Positions 55,548-64,000 of a stretch of DNA of 64,000 bases are shown piece by piece. Below the pieces are notes generated by a model that saw only the letters and a program-made list of their open reading frames with translations, was not told where the DNA came from and searched no databases. Position 1 is the first letter of the stretch. Every line of letters starts with the position of its first letter. The stretch covers positions 1,643,375-1,707,374 of the forward strand of contig NZ_VFOK01000001.1 of NCBI RefSeq assembly GCF_006716095.1. The letters are read 5' to 3'. Made by a program: the position numbers and the translations under genes. This DNA is from Barrientosiimonas humi (GTDB lineage Bacteria > Actinomycetota > Actinomycetes > Actinomycetales > Dermatophilaceae).

Positions 55548-56738
55548 TCAGGCGGCCAGGGCCAGGCGGCGCCGGCGCGCGAACAGCGCCGAGGCGCCGC
55601 CGGCGAGCGCGACGGCCAGCCCCGCGACGCTCACGACCAGGATCGCCGGCTGGTAGCCGCCGTGGTCGATGACGAACCCGGCGACCGGTGCGGCCGCGGC
55701 CGAGCCCGCGGTCATGCACGAGCCGTGCCAGCCCATCGCCTCCCCGCGCGCCGCGGTCGGCACGACCCGGCTGACCGCCTCGACCGACGCGGTGATCGTC
55801 GGGGCGCACAGCAGGCCGGCGACGAACGCGAGCGCGGCGAAGGTGTAGGCCGAGCCGGCCAGGGCCATCGGCATGGTGACCACCGCGAGGCCGGCGAGCA
55901 GCAGGAACGGGGAGAAGCCGCGCGAGAGCGCGCCGTAGGTCAGGCCGCCGACGATCGACCCCAGGCCCCAGCCGGCGAAGACCAGTCCGAGAAGGGCGTA
56001 CTGGCCCCAGCCCTGCAGCGCGGCCACGACCGAGACCTCGCTGCCGACCAGCACCAGGGTCGAGGCGGCGGCCGCGAGGCACAGCACGACGAAGCGCGGC
56101 CGGAACCAGCTCGCGCGCGGGAGGGCGACCGCGTCGTCGGCGGAGCCCTCCTCGCGCAGCGGCGGGTCGAGCAGCCACAGGACGCCTCCCCCGAGGACGG
56201 CCAGCATCTGCACGACGAACAGGGTCGGGGCGGTGCCCCACTGGGTGCCGGCCCACACGGCCACGGCCGGCCCGGACATGTACGCCAGCTCGACCGCGAC
56301 CCCGTCGACCGAGAGCGCGGTGCGCCGCTCGTGGATCGGGACGGCGGCGATGATGCCCTGGCGCGCCACCGAGAAGATCGGCACGACGAACAGCCCGGCC
56401 ACGCCGGCGAGCACGAGCAGCGGCCAGTAGCCGACGAACGGCGCGACCGCCCAGGCCGAGCCGGTGATCACCAGCGAGGGCGCGACGACCTTGCGCAGGC
56501 CGTGCTTGTCCAGCAGCCGCCCGCGCCACGGCCCGCTGACCGCGATCGCGATGGTCGCGACCGCCGACACCAGACCGGCCTCGCCCCAGCTGCGCCCCAG
56601 CTGGTTCACCACGTGCAGCATCAGCAGCACGCCGGTGCCGAAGATCGGGATGCGCAGCAGCAGCCCGAGCAGCAGGACCTGGCGAGCACGCGGGCGCGAG
56701 AGCACGCTGCGGTAGGCGGCGAAGGACATGCCGACCAT
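55548..56738 (-). CDS. MFS transporter
   Basis: A 396-residue major facilitator with about 12 helices, probably an exporter. Helix 2-3 loop [18 protein letters not shown] is the family signature. In the middle [33 protein letters not shown] (positions about 56340-56260) resembles motif C of drug/proton antiporters only loosely. The substrate cannot be told. The start is the ATG at 56738 or the ATG at 56729; GGAAG lies near the first. It stands alone, upstream of infC on the same strand and divergent from the catalase. Confidence 0.85.
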   Translation of the reverse strand: MVGMSFAAYRSVLSRPRARQVLLLGLLLRIPIFGTGVLLMLHVVNQLGRSWGEAGLVSAVATIAIAVSGPWRGRLLDKHGLRKVVAPSLVITGSAWAVAPFVGYWPLLVLAGVAGLFVVPIFSVARQGIIAAVPIHERRTALSVDGVAVELAYMSGPAVAVWAGTQWGTAPTLFVVQMLAVLGGGVLWLLDPPLREEGSADDAVALPRASWFRPRFVVLCLAAAASTLVLVGSEVSVVAALQGWGQYALLGLVFAGWGLGSIVGGLTYGALSRGFSPFLLLAGLAVVTMPMALAGSAYTFAALAFVAGLLCAPTITASVEAVSRVVPTAARGEAMGWHGSCMTAGSAAAAPVAGFVIDHGGYQPAILVVSVAGLAVALAGGASALFARRRRLALAA

Positions 56739-56843
56739 TCTTCCAGATCGAAGTGTTTGCCGGCGAAGGAGATTTGGTCCAGTCCGGGAGACGTTCGTCA
56801 CCCCTTACCCGTAGGTAGGTGGTGAGACCGCCCGCACGTCTTC

Positions 56844-56849
56844 TTGACT
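56844..56849 (+). promoter_or_regulatory. possible -35 box of the catalase gene
   Basis: TTGACT in the katA-MFS gap (56739-56961). A matching -10 at 17 bases is not clear, and no Fur or OxyR site was recognised. Confidence 0.25.
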
Positions 56850-56961
56850 CGTTCCAGAAAGGTGTGATCGGCTGCGCGTGTTGGGAGTTCGCGGGCCGCA
56901 CGGCCCCGACCGGACGAGTTCGCCCGCCCCACCGGGCGCGTACCCAGACCGAGGAGCAGTG

Positions 56962-58557
56962 ATGGCAGACCAGCAGACCGACCCCACCCGGGAATCGATC
57001 CAGACCGCCCCGTCGAAGGAGGCGCAGCTCGGGTCGACCACCGACACCGGCGCTCCCGCGACGAGCGACCGCAACAGCCTCACCGTCGGTCCGGACGGGC
57101 CGATCCTGCTGCACGACGTGCACTTCGTGAACCAGATGGCCCACTTCAACCGCGAGCGCGTGCCGGAGCGCAACGTGCACGCCAAGGGGTCGGGCGCGTT
57201 CGGCGAGTTCGAGTGCACCGAGGACGTCAGCAAGTACACCAAGGCCGCGCTGTTCCAGAAGGGCAGCAAGGTCGAGATGCTCGCGCGCTTCTCGACCGTC
57301 GCGGGCGAGCAGGGCTCCCCCGACACCTGGCGCGACCCGCGCGGGTTCGCGCTGAAGTTCTACACGCCCGAGGGCAACTACGACCTCGTCGGCAACAACA
57401 CCCCGATCTTCTTCGTGCGCGACACGATGAAGTTCCCGCACTTCATCCGCAGCCAGAAGCGCCGCGGCGGCTCGGGCCTGCGCGACAACCACATGCAGTG
57501 GGACTTCTGGTCGCTCAACCCCGAGTCGGCGCACCAGGTGACCTACCTGATGGGCGACCGCGGCATCCCCAAGACCTTCCGGCACATGAACGGCTACGGG
57601 TCGCACACGTACCTGTGGATCAACGAGGCCGGCGAGAAGCACTGGGTGAAGTACCACTTCCACAGCAACCAGGGCGTCGAGGGCCTGACCGGCGAGGAGG
57701 CCACCCGCATCGCCGGGCAGGACGCCGACCACCACCGGCGCGACCTGTACGACGCGATCGACCAGGGCGACTTCCCGAGCTGGACGCTGTCGGTGCAGGT
57801 GATGCCCTACGAGGACGCCAAGACCTACCGGATCAACCCGTTCGACCTGACCAAGGTGTGGCCGCACAGCGACTACCCGCTGATCAAGGTCGGGACGATG
57901 ACCCTCAACCGCAACCCGGAGAACTTCTTCGCCGAGATCGAGCAGGCCGCCTTCGAGCCGAGCGCGGTCGTGCCGGGCATCGGGTTCTCCCCCGACAAGA
58001 TGCTGCTGGGCCGGGCGTTCGCCTACGCCGACACCCACCGCTACCGGATCGGGCCGAACTACCTGCAGCTCCCGGTCAACCAGGCGCGGGCGGTGGAGAA
58101 CCAGAACACCTACACCTTCGACGGCCCGATGGCCTTCCAGCACAGCGGTGACGCGCCGGTCTACGCGCCGAACAGCGAGGGCCGCGGCTACGCCGACCAG
58201 GTCGGGGTCGTCGAGGACGGCTGGGAGACCGACGGCGACATGGTGCGCCAGGCGTACACCCTGCGGGCCGAGGACGACGACTTCAGCCAGGCGGGCACGC
58301 TCGTGCGCGAGGTGTGGGACGACGAGCAGCGCGAGCAGTTCGTGCAGACCGTCGCCGGCCACCTGCTCGGCGGCGTGAAGTCGCCGGTGCTGGAGCGGGC
58401 CTTCGAGTACTGGAAGAACGTCGACGCCGACACCGGCAAGCGCATCGAGGAGCTCGTGCGCGCCGAGCAGGGCGGCGACAACCCCGGCGGCATGGCCGAC
58501 GAGGCCAAGGTCGTCGAGGAGCCGGTCGTCGAGCAGGCGACGAACGCCTCCCGCTGA
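56962..58557 (+). CDS. katA: monofunctional haem catalase
   Basis: Breaks hydrogen peroxide into water and oxygen. The 531-residue protein has the active His in [11 protein letters not shown] (near residue 73), the Asn segment [10 protein letters not shown], and the proximal haem Tyr in [19 protein letters not shown] (near 355). It is a small-subunit clade catalase without the C-terminal flavodoxin-like domain. The first 30 residues and the last 25 are disordered and hydrophilic. GAGGAG precedes the ATG at 56962; a reading from 56878 would translate the leader. Confidence 0.96.
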   Translation: MADQQTDPTRESIQTAPSKEAQLGSTTDTGAPATSDRNSLTVGPDGPILLHDVHFVNQMAHFNRERVPERNVHAKGSGAFGEFECTEDVSKYTKAALFQKGSKVEMLARFSTVAGEQGSPDTWRDPRGFALKFYTPEGNYDLVGNNTPIFFVRDTMKFPHFIRSQKRRGGSGLRDNHMQWDFWSLNPESAHQVTYLMGDRGIPKTFRHMNGYGSHTYLWINEAGEKHWVKYHFHSNQGVEGLTGEEATRIAGQDADHHRRDLYDAIDQGDFPSWTLSVQVMPYEDAKTYRINPFDLTKVWPHSDYPLIKVGTMTLNRNPENFFAEIEQAAFEPSAVVPGIGFSPDKMLLGRAFAYADTHRYRIGPNYLQLPVNQARAVENQNTYTFDGPMAFQHSGDAPVYAPNSEGRGYADQVGVVEDGWETDGDMVRQAYTLRAEDDDFSQAGTLVREVWDDEQREQFVQTVAGHLLGGVKSPVLERAFEYWKNVDADTGKRIEELVRAEQGGDNPGGMADEAKVVEEPVVEQATNASR

Positions 58558-58574
58558 CCCGCCGTACGCCCTCG

Positions 58575-58624
58575 CGGAGGCCCGTCGGACGGTGCGCCTG
58601 AGCGCACCCACCGGCGGGCCTCCG
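58575..58624. terminator. nested hairpin between katA and xylB
   Basis: CGGAGGCCCG (58575-58584) pairs with CGGGCCTCCG (58615-58624). Inside it GGTGCGC-CTGA-GCGCACC (58591-58608) forms a second perfect hairpin. It lies between convergent genes. Confidence 0.7.
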
Positions 58625-58697
58625 TCGTGCCGGGGGCCGGCCGGGAGCCGGCCGGAAACCGGTCCAGGGCCCGCGTCAGGGCCGCGTCAGGGGCGCA

Positions 58698-60095
58698 TCA
58701 GGGGTGCTGGGCGCGGGCGGCGTACTGCTCGCGGATGCGGGCGCCGGCGCGCGGGTCGCTCGGCGCCGGCAGCTGCGTCTCGTCGGCGCGGGGCCAGTCG
58801 GGCAGCTCGCCGGTGAGCGCCCAGGCGGCCTGGCGCGCGGCGCCGCGCCCGACGTACTCCCCCGGCTGCGGCACGACGACCGGCACGTCGAAGATCTGCG
58901 GCGTGAGCTCGCGCACCGCGCGCGAGGCCGACGCGCCGCCGATGAGCAGCACCCGCTCGACCGGGATGCCCTGCGCCTGCAGGGCGCCCACGCTGAACTG
59001 CAGGTTGCACAGCATGCCCTCGACGTGGGCCCGCGCGAGGTTCTGCGGGGTGGCGTTGCCGCGGGTGAGGCCGCTGAGCGTGCCGGTGGCGTCGGGCAGG
59101 TTCGGGGTGCGCTCGCCGTCGAGGTAGGGCAGCAGGGTCAGCCCGCCGGCGCCCGGCTCGGCCTGCAGCGCCAGCTCGTCGAGACCGGGCAGGTCGGTGC
59201 CGAGCAGCGCGGCGCCCGCGGTGAGCACCCGCGCCGCGTTGAGCGTGCAGGCCAGCGGCAGCCGCCCGCCGCTGGCGCTCGCGAAGCCCGCGACATAACC
59301 CTGGGCGTCGCCGGTGGCCGCGTCGTCGTCGGCGAAGACCGTGCCGCTCGTGCCGAGCGAGAGCACCACGTCGCCGCGGCGCAGGCCAAGCCCGAGGGCG
59401 GCGCCCATGTTGTCTCCGGTGCCGGCGGCCACGAGCATCCCGTCGGCGGTGCGCCCGGCGGGCTCGGCCGGGCCCAGCACCTCGGGCAGGTGCAGGTCAC
59501 GGCCGAAGGCCAGGCGGACGATGTCGCGGTCGTAGTGGCCGGTAGCCGCGGACCAGTAGCCGGTGCCCGAGGCGTCGCCGCGGTCGGTGACCCACCGCTG
59601 GAAACCGTTGCCGTCCTTGAGGATCCGGCCGGTGAGCCAGTCGTGCGGGAGGACGACCGTCGCGGTGCGGGCGGCGTTGTCGGGCTCGTGGCGGGCCAGC
59701 CAGCGCAGCTTGCTGACGGTGAAGCTCGCGACCGGCACGGCGCCCACCCGGTCGACCCACGCCTGCGGCCCGCCGAGCTCGTCGACCAGGTCGCGCGCGT
59801 CGCCGGCCGAGCGGGTGTCGTTCCACAGCAGCGCGTCGCGGACCAGCTCGTCGTCGTCGCCGAGCGTGACCATGCCGTGCTGCTGCCCGCCCACGGCGAC
59901 GGCCTCGACGCCGTCGAGCAGACCGCCGTCGGTCGCCGTGCGGTAGGCGTCCCACCAGGCCTGCGCCGACACCTGCGTGCCGTCGGGGTGCGGCGCCCGG
60001 CCCTCGCGGACCAGCTCGCCGGTGGCGGCGTCGTGGACGACGACCTTGCAGGACTGCGTGGAGGAGTCGACCCCGGCGACGAGCCGTCTGCTCAT
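58698..60095 (-). CDS. xylB: xylulokinase
   Basis: A FGGY-family kinase of 465 residues, phosphorylating D-xylulose, which arises from arabitol or xylitol oxidation. Marks are VAGVDSSTQSCKVVVHD at the phosphate site, VGGQQHGMVTL, LSLGTSGTVFA, and the C-terminal LIGGASASRAVRELTPQIF. GAGGA precedes the ATG at 60095. It is last in the polyol operon, 31 bases after the dehydrogenase, so its true substrate may be a ketose made by that enzyme. Confidence 0.93.
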   Translation of the reverse strand: MSRRLVAGVDSSTQSCKVVVHDAATGELVREGRAPHPDGTQVSAQAWWDAYRTATDGGLLDGVEAVAVGGQQHGMVTLGDDDELVRDALLWNDTRSAGDARDLVDELGGPQAWVDRVGAVPVASFTVSKLRWLARHEPDNAARTATVVLPHDWLTGRILKDGNGFQRWVTDRGDASGTGYWSAATGHYDRDIVRLAFGRDLHLPEVLGPAEPAGRTADGMLVAAGTGDNMGAALGLGLRRGDVVLSLGTSGTVFADDDAATGDAQGYVAGFASASGGRLPLACTLNAARVLTAGAALLGTDLPGLDELALQAEPGAGGLTLLPYLDGERTPNLPDATGTLSGLTRGNATPQNLARAHVEGMLCNLQFSVGALQAQGIPVERVLLIGGASASRAVRELTPQIFDVPVVVPQPGEYVGRGAARQAAWALTGELPDWPRADETQLPAPSDPRAGARIREQYAARAQHP

Positions 60096-60126
60096 GCGGC
60101 GGTCCTCGGCTGCGCGGTCATCCCGG

Positions 60127-61620
60127 TCACCGTAGCGAGGCCACGACGGCCTCGGTGGTCGCGTGCGCGCCGCGGGCGTGCAGCGACTCCAGGTGCCGCA
60201 GGTAGGGCTCGGTGAAGGCCGGGCGCTCGGCGAGGTCGCCGAACAGCGTGGGGTCGCGCAGGAAGGCCAGCGGGTCCTCGGCGCGACGGGCGGCCGCGGC
60301 CATGACGGCCTCCTTGCGGTGGTCGACGACCTCGATCGGCTCGCCCTGCTCGTCGACGCCCTCGGCGTAGCGGGCCCAGGACGCGACGACCAGCGCCGAC
60401 CGCTCCACCGGCCGGCCCGCGTCGAGGTCGTCGCGGATCACCGGGACCAGCCACTTGGGGATCCGGTCGGAGCTCTCGGCGCACAGCCGCGCGAGCGTGT
60501 CGCGCACCTCCGGGTTGGCGAACCGCTCGACGAGGGTGCGGGTGTAGTCCTCGAGGTCGGCGCCGGGGACCTCGGGCAGCGTGGGCAGGCCCTCCTCGCG
60601 CATGTAGCCGAGCAGGAGGTCGACGAAGACGGGGTCCTGGCAGACCTCGTGGGCGTAGCGGTAGCCGGAGAGGTAGCCCAGGTAGCACAGCGCCTGGTGC
60701 GAGGCGTTGAGCAGCCGCAGCTTCATCAGCTCGAACGGCACGACGTCGTCGACCATCTGCACGCCGGCGTCCTCGAACGGCGGTCTGCCCGAAGGGAACT
60801 CGTCTTCCAGCACCCACTGGGTGAACGGCTCGCACACCACCGGCCAGCCGTCGTCGACGCCCAGCTCGTCGGCGACCCGACGCACGTCCTCGGACGAGGT
60901 GACCGGGGTGATCCGGTCGACCATCCCGTTGGGGAAGGCGACGTGCTCGCGCATCCAGTCGGCGAGCTCGGGGTCCAGCAGCCGGGCGAAGGCGGTGATG
61001 GTGCTGCGGGCGACGTCGCCGTTGCCGGGCAGGTTGTCGCACGACATCACGGTGAACGGCGCGACGCCCGCCGCGCGCCGTCGCCGCAGCGCCTCGACGA
61101 TCAGGCCGAACGCGGTGGCGGGCACCGCGCCCGGCACGAGGTCGGGCTGGATCGAGGGGTGGTCGGGGTCGAACTCCCCCGTCGCCTGGTTGACCAGATA
61201 GCTGCCCTCGGTGATGGTCAGCGACACGATGCGCACCCGCGGGTCGGCCATCGCCTGCAGCACCGCCTCGGGGTCGTCCGGGGCGAGCAGCATGCGCACG
61301 ATGCTGCCGACCACCCGCGCCTCGAGCCGGCCGTCGGAGTGCTTCTGCACCAGGGTGTAGAGGCCGTCCTGGGCCTGCAGCGTCTCGGCGATGCGCCGGT
61401 CGTGCGGCAGCACCCCGACGCCGACGATGCCCCAGTCGAGGGCCTCACCGCGGTTCATCAGCGCGTCGAGGTACATCGCCTGGTGGGCGCGGTGGAACCC
61501 GCCCACGCCCAGGTGGACGATGCCGGGGGTCACCCGGCCACGGTCGTACGTCGGGGTCGGGAGGCGGTCGGCGAGCTCGCCGATCGTGTTGTCCGACAAC
61601 GGGATCGGGGCGTTGCTCAT
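60127..61620 (-). CDS. mannitol dehydrogenase-family polyol dehydrogenase
   Basis: Oxidises a polyol (mannitol, arabitol or sorbitol) to a ketose with NAD. The 497-residue long-chain dehydrogenase has the Rossmann-like N-domain VHLGVGGFHRAHQAMYLD, the VMSCDNLPGNGDV signature, and the catalytic Lys region FELMKLRLLNASHQALCYLG in the C-domain. The ATG at 61620 overlaps the permease stop as ATGA. With xylB next, the route would be polyol to ketose to ketose phosphate. Confidence 0.93.
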   Translation of the reverse strand: MSNAPIPLSDNTIGELADRLPTPTYDRGRVTPGIVHLGVGGFHRAHQAMYLDALMNRGEALDWGIVGVGVLPHDRRIAETLQAQDGLYTLVQKHSDGRLEARVVGSIVRMLLAPDDPEAVLQAMADPRVRIVSLTITEGSYLVNQATGEFDPDHPSIQPDLVPGAVPATAFGLIVEALRRRRAAGVAPFTVMSCDNLPGNGDVARSTITAFARLLDPELADWMREHVAFPNGMVDRITPVTSSEDVRRVADELGVDDGWPVVCEPFTQWVLEDEFPSGRPPFEDAGVQMVDDVVPFELMKLRLLNASHQALCYLGYLSGYRYAHEVCQDPVFVDLLLGYMREEGLPTLPEVPGADLEDYTRTLVERFANPEVRDTLARLCAESSDRIPKWLVPVIRDDLDAGRPVERSALVVASWARYAEGVDEQGEPIEVVDHRKEAVMAAAARRAEDPLAFLRDPTLFGDLAERPAFTEPYLRHLESLHARGAHATTEAVVASLR

Positions 61621-62480
61621 CGCACGGCTCCCATCGACAGACCCTGCACCAGCTTGTCCTGGGCGGCGAAGCCCGCGGCGAGCACCGGCAGCGACACCAC
61701 GAGCGAGGCGGCGCAGACCTTGGCCAGGAACAGCCCCTGGCTGGTGACGAACCCGGTGAGGAAGACCGGCGCGGTCTGCGCCTGGGTGCCGGTGAGCACC
61801 CGGGCGAACAGCAGCTCGTTCCAGGAGAAGATGAAGCAGATCAGGGCCGCGGCCGCGACGCCCGGCATGATCACCGGCGCGATGATCTCGCGCAGCGTGC
61901 GGACCAGCCCGGCGCCGTCGACCTGGGCGGCCTCCAGCATCTCGTCGGGCACCTCGGCGAGGAACGAGCGCAGCATCCACACCGCGATCGGCAGGTTCAT
62001 CGAGGTGTAGAGCACGACCAGCAGCCAGATGTTGTCGAGCAGGTTGACCTGCTGGGCGAACAGGTAGACCGGGAGCAGGCCCGCGACCACCGGCAGGAAC
62101 TTGGTCGACAGGAAGAAGAAGAGCACGTCGCTCCACCGCTTCACCGGCTTGATCGACAGGGCGTACGCCGCCGGCAGCGCGAGCACGAGCACCAGGATCG
62201 TCGAGACGACGCTCGCGGTGAGCGAGTTCAGCAGCGGCGGCCACGGGCCGGCGTCGAAGAACGCGCGGTACCCCTCGAGGCTGAGCGGTGCTGCGAACCG
62301 GGGCGGGTTGGACGCGGCGTCGGTCTCGCTGTGGAAGGAGGTGAGCACCATCCACGCCACGGGGAGCACGAACAGGATGCCGACCATCCAGGCGAGGCCG
62401 GTGAGCAGCAGGCCCGAGCGTGGCCTGCGGCCGGCGGCCCGGGAGTCGGGGCCCTTCTGGGCCTCGGCGACGGTGGTCAT
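61617..62480 (-). CDS. polyol ABC transporter permease (second)
   Basis: A 287-residue inner-membrane permease with about six helices, of the carbohydrate uptake CUT1 MalG type. The EAA loop that docks the ATPase is EAAQVDGAGLVRTLREIIAPVIMPG in part. AGGAG precedes the ATG at 62480, which overlaps the stop of the first permease (TGATG). It resembles the SmoG subunit of sorbitol/mannitol systems. Confidence 0.93.
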   Translation of the reverse strand: MTTVAEAQKGPDSRAAGRRPRSGLLLTGLAWMVGILFVLPVAWMVLTSFHSETDAASNPPRFAAPLSLEGYRAFFDAGPWPPLLNSLTASVVSTILVLVLALPAAYALSIKPVKRWSDVLFFFLSTKFLPVVAGLLPVYLFAQQVNLLDNIWLLVVLYTSMNLPIAVWMLRSFLAEVPDEMLEAAQVDGAGLVRTLREIIAPVIMPGVAAAALICFIFSWNELLFARVLTGTQAQTAPVFLTGFVTSQGLFLAKVCAASLVVSLPVLAAGFAAQDKLVQGLSMGAVR

Positions 62481-63415
62481 CACGACTCCTCTCGGAACAG
62501 GCTGAGCACCGTGCGCAGCGCGAAGGTCGCGATGACGATGGTGCCCAGCACGACCACGACGCCGGCGGCCGAGGCCCGGCCGTAGTCGTGGGCGGTGTAG
62601 AAGGTCTGGTAGATGAAGTACGGCAGGTTCGCGGTCCCGAGCCCGCCCGAGGTGATCGTGAAGACCGCGTCGAAGTTCTGCACCACGTAGATCGCGCCGA
62701 GCAGCCCGGACAGCTCGATGTAGGGCCGCAGGTGCGGCAGCGTCATGTGGGTGAAGATCTGCCACGGCGAGGCGCCGTCGATGCGGGCCGCCTCGACGAC
62801 GTCCATCGGGCGGCTCTGCAGCCCCGCCAGCAGGATGAGCATCATGAACGGGGTCCACTGCCACACCAGCGAGGCGACGATCGCGATCAGCGGGTTGTTC
62901 GTGATCCAGTCCGGCTGCGGCGCGTCGTCGCCGAGGACCGTCCGCAGCAGCCCGTTGAACAGGCCGTACTCGGGGTTGTAGAGCGCGTGCTTCCACAGCA
63001 GCGCGGCCGCGACGGGCACCACGAGGAACGGCGTGATCATCATGGTGCGCACCACTCCCCGACCGCGGAACCTGCGGTCCAGCAGCAGCGCGATGCCGAG
63101 GCCGAGCAGCAGCGAGAACAGCACGACCGACGCGGTGAGCACGATCGTCACGAGGATCGCCCGGCGTGCGCTCACGTCGGTCAGCACGGCCGCGAAGTTG
63201 CTGAAGCCGGCGAACCCGCGCTCGTCGGGGTAGTAGGCGTTCCAGTTCATGAACGACACGAACAGGGTGACCAGGAACGGCAGCTGGGTCACGACGATCA
63301 GGAACACCAGCGCCGGCAGCAGCGGGGCGCGCCTGGCCCAGCCGCCGGCCCGGGCCAGCGCGGGACTGGTCTGCGGACGCTCGGTAGTCGGACGCTCGTC
63401 GACGGCGGCGCTCAT
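62480..63415 (-). CDS. polyol ABC transporter permease (first)
   Basis: A 311-residue MalF-type CUT1 permease. The EAA loop is EAARIDGASPWQIFTHMTLP. The protein begins with a hydrophilic Thr/Pro/Arg segment, then six or seven helices. The ATG at 63415 overlaps the binding-protein stop as ATGA. It resembles the SmoF subunit. No ABC ATPase gene is in the window. Confidence 0.93.
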   Translation of the reverse strand: MSAAVDERPTTERPQTSPALARAGGWARRAPLLPALVFLIVVTQLPFLVTLFVSFMNWNAYYPDERGFAGFSNFAAVLTDVSARRAILVTIVLTASVVLFSLLLGLGIALLLDRRFRGRGVVRTMMITPFLVVPVAAALLWKHALYNPEYGLFNGLLRTVLGDDAPQPDWITNNPLIAIVASLVWQWTPFMMLILLAGLQSRPMDVVEAARIDGASPWQIFTHMTLPHLRPYIELSGLLGAIYVVQNFDAVFTITSGGLGTANLPYFIYQTFYTAHDYGRASAAGVVVVLGTIVIATFALRTVLSLFREES

Positions 63416-64000
63416 CCTCGCTCCCCCTCTCGGTAGGGACGGGCCACGTCGTCGGCCAGCTGCTGGCCGAGGTCGAGGGCGTCGCCCACGCTGGTCTTGC
63501 CGGCGATCGCCGAGCTGACCTCCTGGCTGACCTGGGTGCCGAGGTCGGGGAACTCGGGGATGCCGACGAACTGGATGCCCGGTGCGGGTCGTGGCTGCAG
63601 ACCCGGGTTCGTGGGCATCGCCGTCTCGATGGCCTTCTTGGTGGCCGGGGCGAAGGCGCCGGCCGCCTGCAGGTAGCGCGGGTCGGCGTACGTCGAGGCG
63701 CGCTTGCCGGCCGGGACGCTGGACCAGCCGATGCGCTCGCCGACGAGCTGCTCGTACCGCTTGGAGCTGGCCCAGGAGACGAACTTCCAGGCCTGGTCCT
63801 TCTTGGTGCTGGCCTGCTCGATGGCCCACGCCCAGGTGTAGAGCCAGCCCGAGCTCTTGGTGCGCATGACCGGGGCGGGGGCATAGCCGATCTTGCCCTT
63901 GACCGGCGATCCCGCGGCCTCGAGCGAGCCGGCGCCGGAGGTGGCGTCGTACCACATCGCGACGTTGCCCTGGGTGAGGTTGTTGAGGCACTCGGTGAAG
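63412..64000 (-). CDS. extracellular solute-binding protein (5' part outside window)
   Basis: The C-terminal 195 residues of a family 1 sugar/polyol-binding lipoprotein; the start and signal peptide lie past the window end. Visible are FTECLNNLTQGNVAMWYD, the WLYTWAWAIEQASTKKDQAWKFVSWASS helix in part, and the PDLGTQVSQEVSSAIAGKTSVGDAL end that CUT1 binding proteins share. Presumably binds the polyol used by the downstream dehydrogenase. Confidence 0.9.
   Translation of the reverse strand, partial: FTECLNNLTQGNVAMWYDATSGAGSLEAAGSPVKGKIGYAPAPVMRTKSSGWLYTWAWAIEQASTKKDQAWKFVSWASSKRYEQLVGERIGWSSVPAGKRASTYADPRYLQAAGAFAPATKKAIETAMPTNPGLQPRPAPGIQFVGIPEFPDLGTQVSQEVSSAIAGKTSVGDALDLGQQLADDVARPYREGERG

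Overview
This is about 64 kb of chromosomal core from a high-GC Gram-positive bacterium, an actinobacterium most likely of the order Micrococcales. Four things point there: strong GC bias at third codon positions, many GTG starts with 4-base GTGA/ATGA overlaps, an rRNA operon with no tRNA in its spacer, and a gene order matching the infC-pheST-arg-tyrS-tlyA-nadK-recN-steA-pyrG stretch of Mycobacterium tuberculosis (Rv1641 to Rv1700). The genus cannot be fixed from the sequence alone; Dermacoccaceae or Intrasporangiaceae-like groups would fit. No prophage, insertion sequence, CRISPR array or tRNA gene was recognised.

Layout. 0-10.8 kb: a DUF222/HNH protein, a HAD phosphatase, aspS behind a T-box leader, a YchJ-like protein divergent from an E. 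coli-type argG, a sugar porter, the ribosome-rescue hydrolase arfB and a large HTH/NB-ARC/TPR (STAND) regulator. 10.9-12.6 kb: two overlapping secreted murein hydrolases (M15 carboxypeptidase and M74-like endopeptidase). 12.7-23.2 kb: one tightly coupled minus-strand series, recN-steA-mctB/steB, then a MraY-like transferase, a MurJ-like flippase and a GT4 glycosyltransferase, then pyrG, a Nudix hydrolase and a chloramphenicol-phosphotransferase-like kinase. 23.2-33.3 kb: metE with a cobalamin riboswitch, nadK, tlyA, a small conserved protein, a histone-H1-like Lys/Ala/Ser repeat protein, a HAD-IIA phosphatase, a short SSB-like protein and an RGG-repeat/TPR protein. 33.4-38.6 kb: 5S, 23S and 16S rRNA (minus strand) with two upstream promoters. 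39-48.2 kb: tyrS, mpg and argCJBDFRH. 48.2-55.3 kb: infC-rpmI-rplT-trmH-histidine kinase-pheS-pheT. 55.5-64 kb: an MFS transporter, a catalase and a polyol uptake and catabolism operon (binding protein, two permeases, mannitol dehydrogenase, xylulokinase) cut by the window end.

How it works together. The arg genes make arginine from glutamate; a probable ArgR operator overlies the argC promoter, while argG sits 36 kb from the rest. Translation genes dominate (aspS, tyrS, pheST, infC, rplT, rpmI, tlyA, trmH, arfB, rRNA) and several carry RNA-level control: the aspS T-box, an AUC start and leader hairpin on infC, and a B12 riboswitch on metE. The steA-mctB-MraY-like-MurJ-like-GT4 block looks like an envelope module of unknown product, linking a lipid-carrier sugar transferase, a flippase and a glycosyltransferase to cell-separation regulators. 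It is the best candidate here for an undescribed system.
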